Counted from the stretch's first letter, positions 7,508 through 15,134 are shown. The stretch is DNA of 40,341 nt from an uncultured Prevotellaceae bacterium (GCA_902770195.1 CACXSA010000027.1:1-40341); one strand, 5' to 3'. Numbers and translations: made by a program. Notes: generated by a model not told the origin, from the letters alone.

Positions 7508-8977
7508 ATGCAAGAGATGTGGAACCGCTTTGTGTACGACTTATGCGAAGCGAAGAAGAGGGATGTTGATGAGGACATCTACCATTCACTTATAGAGACC
7601 CAGATGCAACTATTGGGATGGGCCAAGTGGAAAGGCGAGATTAGTCACAAGCCTAACATACCTATTGGCAATAGCAAGTTTATTCAGCCGGACATTCTGA
7701 TTAAGCGCGACGATGAGGATCAGTTTGTCATCGAAGTGAAACGTCCTGTTCATACACAGACAGAACGTGAGCGGGTGCAGTTAGAGTCGTATATGCGCCA
7801 ACTGAAACTTGATGTAGGTATTTATATCGGTGAGCATATCGAGGTGTTCTACGATAAGCCCAAGAGCAAAGATGCTGTGTCGGTGCTATACATTCCATTA
7901 GAGATAGACAACAAACTTGGAGCTAAGTTTGTGGAGAAGTTCTCTAAAGAGTCTTTCACGAAGGATGGCATCGTGGAATTCTGTGAAGCGCGAATGGAAG
8001 AAATGAACCGTCAGGCCAATCTCAATAAGATAAAAGAAGGACTGATAGCCAATGCACAAATGCAGATAACAGAGAGTCTGACACCCTATTTGATGGAGAA
8101 ATATGGCAGTACGTTCTCAGAAGCAGATATCAAGGGGATGCTTTCTCAACTACATTTCTCTGCCTCACTGACTGACGCTCCAGCATTTCATGTACACAAG
8201 GACACTCCCACAGAACCAATCCAAACCTTGCCAACAGACGATACAAAGAAACGAGTATACGACCATACCGGCTACTCGCTTGAAGGTGGCGAATTCTTAG
8301 GAAAAAACAAGTTTGTCTATGCCGTTGTATCGACTTACGTCGAACAGCATCCAAAGGCTACCTTTGCAGATATTGAACGTGCGTTCCCGCCAGAGTTGCA
8401 AGGTTCGTTTGGTGTGGTGCAGACAATGGACTATATCAAGGAAAGAAATTTCAAGGGACGGCGTTATTTCAAAGAACCAGAATCTGTACTAAGGAGTGGT
8501 GACGGTATTCCCTTCGCCGTTTCAACAGAATGGGGAAAAGGTAACATAGAGAGGTTCCTCAAGGCTGTCAGACAGTTGGGCTATCGTGTGGAAACTTCTC
8601 AACCCGCTACATCTGATTCAGAGGTTGCCAGACATAATGAAGGGAATGAGCCTGTAGGCAACCTGTTCCATATCACCGTTCGTGGTTGTGATGCCCATGC
8701 CATCTTCAACGAGACTGACCACTCGATGCATATTCTTAAAGGTAGCCTGCTGCCACAGAGCACCGTTCCGTCGTATCGTGATGGCGAGAAGCGTAATGCC
8801 ATCATAGCTGCCATATCGAAGCCTACCAAGGACGGTTTCTGGGAGTTGCAGCAAGACTATGTACTGGCCAGTCCCAGCACGGCAGCCAGTTATTGTTCTG
8901 GTCGCAGCACCAACGGATGGGAGCATTGGGTGAACGACGCTGGGCAGTCGTTGGATGAATTATATCGAAGTGAGTAA
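7508..8977 (+). CDS. HsdR_N-like PD-(D/E)XK nuclease with C-terminal DUF4357
   Basis: A 489-residue protein starting 16 bp after the DUF262-HNH gene. The N-terminal ~160 residues resemble the nuclease domain of type I restriction R subunits (HsdR_N). Asp62 in QPDILIKR, Glu76 and Lys78 in FVIEVKRP form a PD-(D/E)XK centre. No helicase motifs follow. Residues ~260-375 contain a domain beginning YSLEGGEFLGKNKFVYAVV and reaching TEWGKGNIERFLKAV, which I recall from other restriction-associated proteins but cannot name. The last ~95 residues fit DUF4357 (HILKGS, VLASPSTAASYCSGRSTNGW, LDELYR), a domain common at the ends of restriction and GIY-YIG proteins. It is probably a third component or a second nuclease of the same defence cluster. 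An ATG at 7517 is an alternative start. Confidence 0.82.
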   Translation: MQEMWNRFVYDLCEAKKRDVDEDIYHSLIETQMQLLGWAKWKGEISHKPNIPIGNSKFIQPDILIKRDDEDQFVIEVKRPVHTQTERERVQLESYMRQLKLDVGIYIGEHIEVFYDKPKSKDAVSVLYIPLEIDNKLGAKFVEKFSKESFTKDGIVEFCEARMEEMNRQANLNKIKEGLIANAQMQITESLTPYLMEKYGSTFSEADIKGMLSQLHFSASLTDAPAFHVHKDTPTEPIQTLPTDDTKKRVYDHTGYSLEGGEFLGKNKFVYAVVSTYVEQHPKATFADIERAFPPELQGSFGVVQTMDYIKERNFKGRRYFKEPESVLRSGDGIPFAVSTEWGKGNIERFLKAVRQLGYRVETSQPATSDSEVARHNEGNEPVGNLFHITVRGCDAHAIFNETDHSMHILKGSLLPQSTVPSYRDGEKRNAIIAAISKPTKDGFWELQQDYVLASPSTAASYCSGRSTNGWEHWVNDAGQSLDELYRSE

Positions 8978-8996
8978 ATTTTCGACAAGCTCCGAA

Positions 8997-9040
8997 CCCC
9001 ACCCCCGATAATATAAATATATTATTATCGGGGTGGGTGC
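8997..9040. terminator. Long hairpin terminator after the nuclease gene
   Basis: The C-rich arm CCCACCCCCGATAATA pairs with TATTATCGGGGTGGG across a short A/T loop, with one bulged C. It lies 19 bp after the TAA at 8975-8977. There is no strong T run, but the stem is long and nearly symmetrical, so it could stop transcription in either direction. It closes the three-gene cluster. Confidence 0.6.
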
Positions 9041-9061
9041 AAACCTATAAGCGGTCGAACG

Positions 9062-9085
9062 ATGACAAATGACAGATGACAGTTT
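9062..9085 (+). repeat. Third copy of the ATGACA(A/G) repeat
   Basis: Identical over 24 bp to the left arm at 4535-4558. It follows the terminator of the restriction-like cluster and precedes the promoter of the next transcript, so copies of this repeat flank the cluster on both sides. Confidence 0.7.
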
Positions 9086-9128
9086 GAAAGAATAGCACCA
9101 ACTATTTGGTACTTCAAAAATTTTTTTG

Positions 9129-9136
9129 TATTTTTG
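9129..9136 (+). promoter_or_regulatory. Promoter of a second candidate small RNA
   Basis: TATTTTTG fits the -7 consensus TAnnTTTG. TTTG near 9105 is the best upstream partner, with a spacing a little longer than usual. No start codon with a convincing reading frame follows before the hairpin at 9198. Confidence 0.5.
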
Positions 9137-9142
9137 CGCACA

Positions 9143-9232
9143 AACCCGGAAAGGTTCTAAAGGGAAACCATTTTTATCGCTTTAAAACCTATAATACCCC
9201 CCCATTACTATCTATTTAGTAGTGGGGGGATT
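9143..9232 (+). ncRNA. Candidate ~90-nt small RNA ending in a perfect-stem hairpin
   Basis: Behind the promoter at 9129 lies a non-coding stretch. It has small nested pairings (AACC-GGTT and GGTT-AACC around 9143-9170) and ends in a 13-bp stem: CCCCCCATTACTA 9198-9210 with TAGTAGTGGGGGG 9217-9229 (one wobble, six-base loop). The tail is ATTGTTGTG rather than pure T, so termination is likely but unproven. No known RNA family was recognised. The remaining stretch 9240-9440 shows only a weak -7-like box (TATCTTGC at 9358-9365) and a small TCTTGC/GCAAGA hairpin. Confidence 0.45.
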
Positions 9233-9440
9233 GTTGTGTCTATAGGACCCTCTGTTCCATGCTTGTGTTTTTACAAATGCTGATTATTCTAACATTTTCA
9301 TGCTATTTTTCAAGCATTACTCCCCTCTGCCCTTGACGCACACGAAGAATTTTTGTATCTTGCAGAAGCAAGAGTAAACCCCAGACGCTATTTCGCCAGA
9401 GTCTTAGCAGCATTTGCACTAATTGCGTGCTGCCAAGATT

Positions 9441-9860
9441 ATGGCAACAAAGAAAATTAATTTTAAGAGAACCAAAGCGTTCTACGACATCATCAAGCGG
9501 CGTAAACAATGTCGCGAGTATTTTATTCGTTGGATGGAAGACAATGCAGACATCATGAAATTAGATAAGGGAAGTGATGTAACAAATCTGTATTATATCA
9601 AATTTAAATTCGTTTCTCACGGACGCCGTTCCCAAGAGGATATTACGAAAAGCGTAATTTATGAACGATTAGCTATCCTCTTCTTAGGTGTCGGGATGGC
9701 TGATGGGTTTGAGTATGGAGCAGAATCATTTTTTCGTTACATTACAAGCAACGACCATTCAAATCTTGCAACGGAGGCAAATGTCTTGAAACGCGAGATA
9801 ATGCGCTATATTCAGTACAATCGAGAGAAAGAAAAACTGGTGGGAATTAAATGTAAGTGA
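9441..9860 (+). CDS. Small basic protein of unknown function
   Basis: 139 residues starting MATKKINFKRTKAFYDIIKRRKQ. I prefer the ATG at 9441; an in-frame TTG at 9423 would extend it. It is Lys/Arg-rich at the N-terminus and looks mostly helical, with no signal peptide and no cysteine pairs. Features are a middle segment GVGMADGFEYGAESFFRYI and a charged C-terminus (NREKEKLVGIKCK). It sits in the accessory island on the same strand as the restriction-like cluster but after its terminator, so it is a separate unit. I do not recognise the family. DNA or RNA binding would be a guess from charge alone. Confidence 0.6.
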   Translation: MATKKINFKRTKAFYDIIKRRKQCREYFIRWMEDNADIMKLDKGSDVTNLYYIKFKFVSHGRRSQEDITKSVIYERLAILFLGVGMADGFEYGAESFFRYITSNDHSNLATEANVLKREIMRYIQYNREKEKLVGIKCK

Positions 9861-9926
9861 AAATTAATTAACCGAAAATTCATTACATTTTATGAGCTAA
9901 TAACAAGTTCATGCTGATTTAATCAT

Positions 9927-9934
9927 TAATTTTG
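9927..9934 (+). promoter_or_regulatory. Possible promoter of the next small gene
   Basis: TAATTTTG fits TAnnTTTG. No clear -33 TTTG is seen. It would give a ~200-nt leader before the ATG at 10140. That leader contains pairings CGATTT/AAATCG (about 10014-10040) and GAGGC/GCCTC with an inner GGAAA/TTTCC (about 10058-10096). Confidence 0.4.
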
Positions 9935-10139
9935 CAACGAGTAAAATGCTCATTCGTTCTTTCATAGTTCAGTAAATTTGACTTGATGGCGTGACGACGA
10001 CCATAGTCCATCCGATTTCTGTTTGCGAAAATCGAAATTGACTCTCTTAGCAGGCTGCGAGGCTATAGGAAAGACCAGCTGGATTTCCAAGCCTCAAAGC
10101 TATCCAATATGTTATTTCGTGAATTCATAATAAAAGATT

Positions 10140-10454
10140 ATGAGCAACACAAATAAACAAAGATGCGCTACCATTATTTGTAATGGTCGCCCAGCTCTTA
10201 CCCGTAGGGCAAAGTATTTGGTCAAGCTATTAAAGACCCTTGTTCCAGACAATGTCCTTGCTTATGTCGAATGTGAGTTCTGTGCCGAGACTCGACACCA
10301 TCAGAACACGATGGCTGATGCAATCTTTGCGATACTGGTTGGTTCTTTGAAACCAAGTGGCATTGACGATTCACGTCTTTCGCTAAAGGTGAATGAACTG
10401 GCACATATGCTTATCTCGTATATCGACCCATTCCGATTAAACAGCGACGAGTAA
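10140..10454 (+). CDS. Small hypothetical protein of the accessory island
   Basis: 104 residues (MSNTNKQRCATIICNGRPA). It is predicted soluble, with four cysteines and two hydrophobic helical stretches (MADAIFAILVGSL and VNELAHMLISYI). No known domain was recognised. It follows a ~280-bp gap holding a possible promoter and structured leader. It precedes the VirE/DUF3987-like gene by 82 bp on the same strand, so it may be a small accessory to that protein, much as small DUF proteins accompany VirE-type genes in Bacteroides. That pairing is inferred from position only. Confidence 0.55.
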   Translation: MSNTNKQRCATIICNGRPALTRRAKYLVKLLKTLVPDNVLAYVECEFCAETRHHQNTMADAIFAILVGSLKPSGIDDSRLSLKVNELAHMLISYIDPFRLNSDE

Positions 10455-10470
10455 ACTGTAGTAAACCCGG

Positions 10471-10504
10471 TGCGCGTCTTTGCGCTATTAGTAGGGGCGC
10501 GTAC
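10471..10504 (+). promoter_or_regulatory. Hairpin in the leader of the VirE/DUF3987-like gene
   Basis: GGTGCGCG near 10471 can pair with CGCGTACC near 10497-10504 (one wobble). It lies between the small gene and the large gene. A short A-rich stretch (TTTAAAAAGATAACGAT) then leads to the ATG at 10537. It could be a weak terminator or a translational element. Confidence 0.35.
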
Positions 10505-10536
10505 CTTAATATTAAAACGTTTAAAAAGATAACGAT

Positions 10537-12930
10537 ATGACAAAAGCAGTTTTTGCAATCAATCCCCGAACGAAAAATAGTAAGTCGGGTGAGATCGAGA
10601 AAAAGTTTCATCGTGGTTTCGCAGAGTCTGGAACGGCTGAGGATATTCTAAATATGCTCAGACGAGAGGACTTGCCAGAGATGCTTCGCCAGATTCGTGA
10701 CGAAGGTAAGGAGGAGGTGAAGGACGAGTTGCCAACCATCTGTCCGCACTACTCGCAGTTTAAAAACAACCATCGTGCCCAAGCCGACATCATCCCCGAG
10801 GCGTTCACCTATAAGACGTGCAACGACATCGACGAGAAGGAGTTGGTGGAGCAGGCCATCAAGCGAGCTTTGGAGGTGAACGAGGACGAGTACAGCGAGT
10901 TCCACGGCATGGTGGAATACATCGACTACTCGCCACGTAAGAAGTGTCACATCTGGATTCGTTTGCTAGTGGGCATGACCATTGAGGAGACTCAGAAGGC
11001 CTTCTGCGAGGAGATTGGCGTACCCTACGACGAAAGCTGTATCACCCCTGAGCGTTACATCAACATGACGGGCGACGAAGTCTATCGTTCGGAGCGTTGG
11101 TTGCAACCACTGAGCGACGAGGAGATAGAGGAGCGTCGCGAGGCATTCCTGATGCGTGGACTCGATGTGGACGGCCGTCCGCTGAAGAAGCCTGAGACCG
11201 CCAAGACGACTCTTGTCACTGACAATCAGCAAGCGACAGCGGAGGTAGTGGCACCCAATGAACGTACCCTTTTCATTGCCAAGGAATGTCTGAAGGAGGC
11301 TGGACTGACTATGTATGACTTGAACGAGGAGGGTGGCCGTCACAATGCCGTGAAGTCCATCTTGTCGGTAGGCATTACCCAGCTGATGACCAAGGGGGAG
11401 TTTCTGGGTGTCCTGCAGGAAATGGCTCCTGCGTATAGTCAGGAGAAAGAGTGCCAGCAGCTGGTGACCGACTTCTACACCAAGTACACCGACGACAGCC
11501 AGAAGATGACGCAATTCCAGCGTAGGGTGTTTGCCCAAAGCCGCAAGATCAACCCTGCCAAGAAGAGCAAGTCAGCGAAGTTCCCCAGCGAAGAGTCGTC
11601 TGCGGTAGTCTATGGTGATACGGCATCGCTGGACGACATCTACAGCAGCCCTGAGCCGCCACGGCTGTCGAAGAGTGCCATACCACGATTTGTCAGGACG
11701 GCAATTGGCCCAACCCCTAAGGAGACGAAGGAGACTTGCGCACAACTGATGTTCCCACCACTGGGTATGTACTGTGACGCCAGCTTCGAGTACACCGACG
11801 GAACACCACGTGAACCTCGCTGTATTGGTATTGCCGTAGCGACAACTGGTACAGGCAAGGATAGTTCTACTAAGCACATGCTTAAACATCTGGAGGCTCC
11901 TCAGAAAGAGGAAGATAAGCAAAACCGCATCAAACTGGAAAAGTACAAGGAGGATTACCGCCGTATAAACCAGAACATGGACAAGCCTGTACGTCCCAAC
12001 GTATCTATTAGAAGTGTGGCACCCAACATCACTCAGGCACGCCTTGCAGAGCTGATGGCAGATTCGCAAGGTCGAATCATTTACACCCGTATGGTTGAAT
12101 TCGACCAGTGGTTTGCGGTAGAGGGCTGGAAGCCTGGTCCAAACTGTCCATTCACCTACCTAAAAATGGTTGACGACGAAGATAATCCCTTTGGACAGGA
12201 GCGTGTGGGTAGTCAGAGCGTCACCTATCAAGGACCGCTTTCCATCAACTTCAACGCATCTACAACGCTCAACAAGTTGATGTACTATATGCGCAACAGT
12301 GCCATAGACGGTCCCCTTAGTCGACTGACTTTGGCTACTGTTCCCGACCGAGGTCTCGGTTCCTCCATTCTCAAGCATGGCAAGTATGATGCAAAGTACG
12401 ACGCTGCGCTGAAAACTTTCATCGACAATCTGCGTGAGGTACACGGAGAGTTGAAATGCATACAAGCCATCCGTATGGCTGACAGACTGAAGAAAGAAAT
12501 CGATGATTTCGTCGTCAAATCGGGCGATGAAGTGCTTGACAATCTGGGACACCGTGCCTTAGTTGCCGTATTCCGTAAGGCATGTATCTTATATGCTGCC
12601 AACGGTCAGCATTGGGAAAAGGCCATCGAAGGGTTCTGTCGTTGGAGTCTGCACTACGACCTTTGGTTGAAACTACATTATTTTAGCGACCTGATTCGTC
12701 ATGCTGACAGTCAGGTAAAGACCTCGCATCGTGGTCCGGCTAACCTGCTCTTGCAAATCAAGACTGATGCCGAAGGTGTGTTCACTTATCAGGATGCCGT
12801 CAATATGCGACTGGCCAACAGCAAGGATGAAGAAGGAACATCAGGCATGCTGAACCAATGGGTTAAACGTGGACACATAGAAAGGCTGGAAGACGGTCGT
12901 TTCCGCATCCTTGATAAAAATGACAGATGA
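10537..12930 (+). CDS. VirE/BT4734-like N-domain with DUF3987-like ATPase region
   Basis: 797 residues. The N-terminal ~230 residues resemble the BT4734/VirE N-terminal domain of Bacteroidetes mobile regions, a primase-like fold: ELPTICPHYSQF, RAQADIIPEAFTYKTC, SPRKKCHIWIRLLVGMTIEETQKAFCEEIGVPYDES. A helical middle part (~250-350) is followed by a DUF3987-like region. That has FPPLGMYCDASFEYTDG and a P-loop-like ATTGTGKDSS (G438-S444), then conserved SQSVTYQGPLSINFNASTT-type text and a C-terminal helix-turn-helix-like end (DEEGTSGMLNQWVKRGHIERL). Such proteins are thought to act in replication or mobilisation, but their activity is not settled. The last codons and the stop are formed by a copy of the ATGACA repeat. 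The gene looks more GC-rich than the restriction genes, so the island is probably a mosaic. Confidence 0.72.
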   Translation: MTKAVFAINPRTKNSKSGEIEKKFHRGFAESGTAEDILNMLRREDLPEMLRQIRDEGKEEVKDELPTICPHYSQFKNNHRAQADIIPEAFTYKTCNDIDEKELVEQAIKRALEVNEDEYSEFHGMVEYIDYSPRKKCHIWIRLLVGMTIEETQKAFCEEIGVPYDESCITPERYINMTGDEVYRSERWLQPLSDEEIEERREAFLMRGLDVDGRPLKKPETAKTTLVTDNQQATAEVVAPNERTLFIAKECLKEAGLTMYDLNEEGGRHNAVKSILSVGITQLMTKGEFLGVLQEMAPAYSQEKECQQLVTDFYTKYTDDSQKMTQFQRRVFAQSRKINPAKKSKSAKFPSEESSAVVYGDTASLDDIYSSPEPPRLSKSAIPRFVRTAIGPTPKETKETCAQLMFPPLGMYCDASFEYTDGTPREPRCIGIAVATTGTGKDSSTKHMLKHLEAPQKEEDKQNRIKLEKYKEDYRRINQNMDKPVRPNVSIRSVAPNITQARLAELMADSQGRIIYTRMVEFDQWFAVEGWKPGPNCPFTYLKMVDDEDNPFGQERVGSQSVTYQGPLSINFNASTTLNKLMYYMRNSAIDGPLSRLTLATVPDRGLGSSILKHGKYDAKYDAALKTFIDNLREVHGELKCIQAIRMADRLKKEIDDFVVKSGDEVLDNLGHRALVAVFRKACILYAANGQHWEKAIEGFCRWSLHYDLWLKLHYFSDLIRHADSQVKTSHRGPANLLLQIKTDAEGVFTYQDAVNMRLANSKDEEGTSGMLNQWVKRGHIERLEDGRFRILDKNDR

Positions 12931-12941
12931 CAAATGACAGT
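12920..12941 (+). repeat. Fourth ATGACA(A/G) repeat, overlapping a stop codon
   Basis: The same 7-bp units occur in a different order (G, A, G). The copy begins inside the end of the VirE/DUF3987-like gene: its bases encode Asn-Asp-Arg and the TGA at 12928-12930. Repeat arrival may thus have trimmed or extended that protein. Confidence 0.6.
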
Positions 12942-12966
12942 ATTAAAATACGGACATAAAGCAGAA

Positions 12967-13005
12967 AGAGGGTTCCCCCAAATAAGGAGAGCCCTCTTAT
13001 TCTTT
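12967..13005. terminator. Terminator between the accessory island and msrA
   Basis: AGAGGG at 12967-12972 pairs with CCCTCT at 12992-12997, followed by TATTCTTTTC. It lies between two convergent units, about 35 bp from each, and probably serves both. Confidence 0.5.
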
Positions 13006-13029
13006 TCTGTGAGATGCTGGAATTCAGTT

Positions 13030-13543
13030 TTACTTCTTCTCTTTCGCTTTTCTTGCAAACTCGAAGAGTGACAGGGGTAGGTGACAGTAGCCTGTGGGGT
13101 TCTTGTCGAGATAGTCCTGATGATACTCTTCGGCGGTATAGAAATTCTTGGGCCAGTGGCTGCTGGTGGTTTTTCTGTTCTTCGGCAAACACCTTTTCGA
13201 TAACAGGCAGGTCCTCTGGGTCGGTGTAGTAGATGCCTGTACGATAGCGGGTGCCTTCATCGTGTCCCTGCTTGTTGAGGCTTGTGGGGTCGATGGCTTT
13301 GAAGAACATCTGCAACAGGAACTCAAGGCTTACGACATCAGGGTGGTATTTCACATGTACGGTCTCGGCATATCCCGTAGTGTCGGTATAGACTTCCTTG
13401 TAGGTGGGATTCTCCGTGTTTCCGTTGGCAAAGCCTACTTCTGTTTCCACAACCCCTTCTATCTGCTTGAAGTAATGCTCCGTTCCCCAGAAGCATCCTC
13501 CTGCCAGGTATATCTCTCTTGTCTTCTCAAAAAAAATCATCAT
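13030..13543 (-). pseudogene. msrA: Peptide methionine-S-oxide reductase MsrA, frameshifted
   Basis: Reduces methionine-S-sulfoxide in proteins and so repairs oxidative damage. The first part (minus strand from 13543 or 13540) reads EIYLAGGCFWGTEHYF with the catalytic Cys, then [39 protein letters not shown] and [12 protein letters not shown]. At about 13150-13160 the frame changes. The remainder, [30 protein letters not shown], is in another frame and ends at the stop at 13030-13032. Intact homologues have about six more residues at the join (typically a VEVEPLK-like strand). This is therefore a short deletion plus frame loss, as in the GH2 gene. It may be a real pseudogene or a consensus error; all other conserved blocks are present. 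Confidence 0.85.
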
Positions 13544-13568
13544 GATACGCTTTTTCTTAATTTGGCCG

Positions 13569-13597
13569 CAAAGATACAGAAATTTTTCGTAACTTTG
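13569..13597. promoter_or_regulatory. Overlapping divergent promoters of msrA and the PAP2 gene
   Basis: On the minus strand TATCTTTG (13576-13569) is a -7 box for msrA. On the plus strand TAACTTTG (13590-13597) is one for the PAP2 gene. The two boxes are 13 bp apart, so polymerases at the two promoters would compete. The start codons are only 79 bp apart. Confidence 0.65.
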
Positions 13598-13622
13598 CAG
13601 GCAAAATCGGAAAAATGAATAA

Positions 13623-15092
13623 ATGATGGGTAAGAAAAGGATGGTGATGCGGTTTGTAGTAGGCATACTGGCTACAATCATGCTGGTTGGTGGAACAACG
13701 AGCATGCAGGCGCAGACACATGTAAAAGAACCTGTGAATATTTATTTCACGGCGAAGGAAATGCCTGATATGCGTAAGTTCATGCCTGCTCCACCTGACA
13801 CGTTTGGAATTCAGTGGACGCACGACATCATGCGCTATTATTGGGGTAAGGACCTGCGTATCAAGGATCCGGAGCGTGCCAAGATGGCTCGTGCAGATGC
13901 AGAGTCAAATATTGAATGGTTGATGAAGGAATTCAGCGTTCCCTTTGGCCTGCAGATGTCCAGGGAGGAGACTCCCGAGATGTACCGCTTGCTGAAGGAT
14001 GCCACTTCCACAGCCCGCAAGATTTGTACCGATGTCAAGAAATTCTATGCTCGCCAGCGTCCCTTTTTGCGCTTCCATGAGTCAACGCTTACCCCTGAGG
14101 AAGAGGAGTTTATGTCGAATGGTAGCTCATATTCCTATCCCTCTGGTCATGCTCTCATGGGATGGTGTATAGCCCTGTTGCTCTCTGAAATCAACCCTGA
14201 GCGTGCTGACACCTTGTTTGCACGAGCCTATATGTATGGTGACAGCCGTGTCATTGTGGGAGCCCACTGGCAGACCGATGTGGATGCCGGTAGGTTGGCT
14301 GCTACGGTGGCTTACGGTAAGATGCATACCCATCCGATGTTCCTGGAGCAGCTGGAGAAGGCGAAGAAGGAGTTCTGCCGGTTGAAGGGTAGGGCAATGC
14401 CCGGTGTTCAGAAGGGTGATTTAGAGAAATACTACACGACAGAGGAGATGCCTAATCTCATTAAGTGTCTGCCTGCCCCTCCTGACACTTTGAACGAGTA
14501 TTTTACCTACGACCTGATGCGCTACTTCTGGGGTAAGGATCAGCGTGTCACTAATCCTGAACTGGCCAAGGTGGCTCGCCGAGATGGTATTTGGAATCCT
14601 ATAGATACGCTGTTCTCCAGTTTTAACGAGGCATTGGGGATGACTATCAGCAAGGAGAATACGCCAGCTATCTGGAAACTGTTGACTCGTAGTCTGGTGA
14701 CGACGGACCAGATGCGCGTGGCTCCTAAGGCATTCTATCATCGTACCCGTCCTTATGTCCGCTTTCATGAGCATATCCTGACTTACGACAAGGAAGAGGA
14801 CGAGGTGGAACTGGGCAAGGAAGGTTCTTATCCCTCTGGTCATACCTCTCGCGGATGGGCTACCGCCTTGTTGTTGTCGGAGGTGTGTCCTGAGCATGCC
14901 AATGAGATACTGAAACGGGGCTGGGATTATGGTGAGAGCCGTGTCATTGTGGGAGCCCACTGGCAGACCGATGTGGATGCCAGTCGTATGGGAGCAAGTA
15001 TCGGCTATGGTGCCTTGCAGTCTAATCCTACTTTCCGTGAAGATATGAAGGCTGCCCAGCAGGAGTATATGAGAAAGAAGAATATGAAATAA
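13623..15092 (+). CDS. Tandem two-domain PAP2-family acid phosphatase
   Basis: A periplasmic phosphatase with two complete class A acid-phosphatase/PAP2 domains, 489 residues, about twice the normal length. A signal peptide (MRFVVGILATIMLVGG, ending near MQAQ) comes first. Domain 1 (about 35-255) has KKFYARQRP, YPSGH near residue 173 and SRVIVGAH near 208. Domain 2 (about 260-489) has KAFYHRTRP near 369, YPSGH near 404 and SRVIVGAH near 439. All three phosphatase motifs are kept in both, so both halves could be active on phosphomonoesters. A 45-bp stretch around the third motif is identical in the two copies, while the rest has diverged, which points to gene conversion. The ATG at 13626 is an equally possible start. 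Confidence 0.88.
   Translation: MMGKKRMVMRFVVGILATIMLVGGTTSMQAQTHVKEPVNIYFTAKEMPDMRKFMPAPPDTFGIQWTHDIMRYYWGKDLRIKDPERAKMARADAESNIEWLMKEFSVPFGLQMSREETPEMYRLLKDATSTARKICTDVKKFYARQRPFLRFHESTLTPEEEEFMSNGSSYSYPSGHALMGWCIALLLSEINPERADTLFARAYMYGDSRVIVGAHWQTDVDAGRLAATVAYGKMHTHPMFLEQLEKAKKEFCRLKGRAMPGVQKGDLEKYYTTEEMPNLIKCLPAPPDTLNEYFTYDLMRYFWGKDQRVTNPELAKVARRDGIWNPIDTLFSSFNEALGMTISKENTPAIWKLLTRSLVTTDQMRVAPKAFYHRTRPYVRFHEHILTYDKEEDEVELGKEGSYPSGHTSRGWATALLLSEVCPEHANEILKRGWDYGESRVIVGAHWQTDVDASRMGASIGYGALQSNPTFREDMKAAQQEYMRKKNMK
14244..14981 (+). repeat. 45-bp identical segment in both PAP2 halves
   Basis: Bases 14244-14288 and 14937-14981 are identical over 45 bp. They encode SRVIVGAHWQTDVDA. The flanking bases differ at once on each side although the proteins remain homologous, so the identity is much higher than in the rest of the duplication. 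Confidence 0.8.
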
Positions 15093-15106
15093 AACAACAG
15101 AACGAA

Positions 15107-15134
15107 AGCGGGTTTGCAGAAAATCCGCTTTTTT
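15107..15134 (+). terminator. Intrinsic terminator of the PAP2 gene
   Basis: AGCGGGTTT 15107-15115, loop GCAGA, AAATCCGCT 15121-15129 (one wobble), then a T run to 15134. It separates the phosphatase gene from the ilv operon promoter. Confidence 0.8.

Noticed and set aside
9423-9440. TTG start extending the 139-residue protein
   Set aside because: An ATG follows six codons later and the added residues show no conserved character.
9372-10500. Shared GTAAACCC leader text before two island genes
   Set aside because: The similarity is short and imperfect and could be chance.
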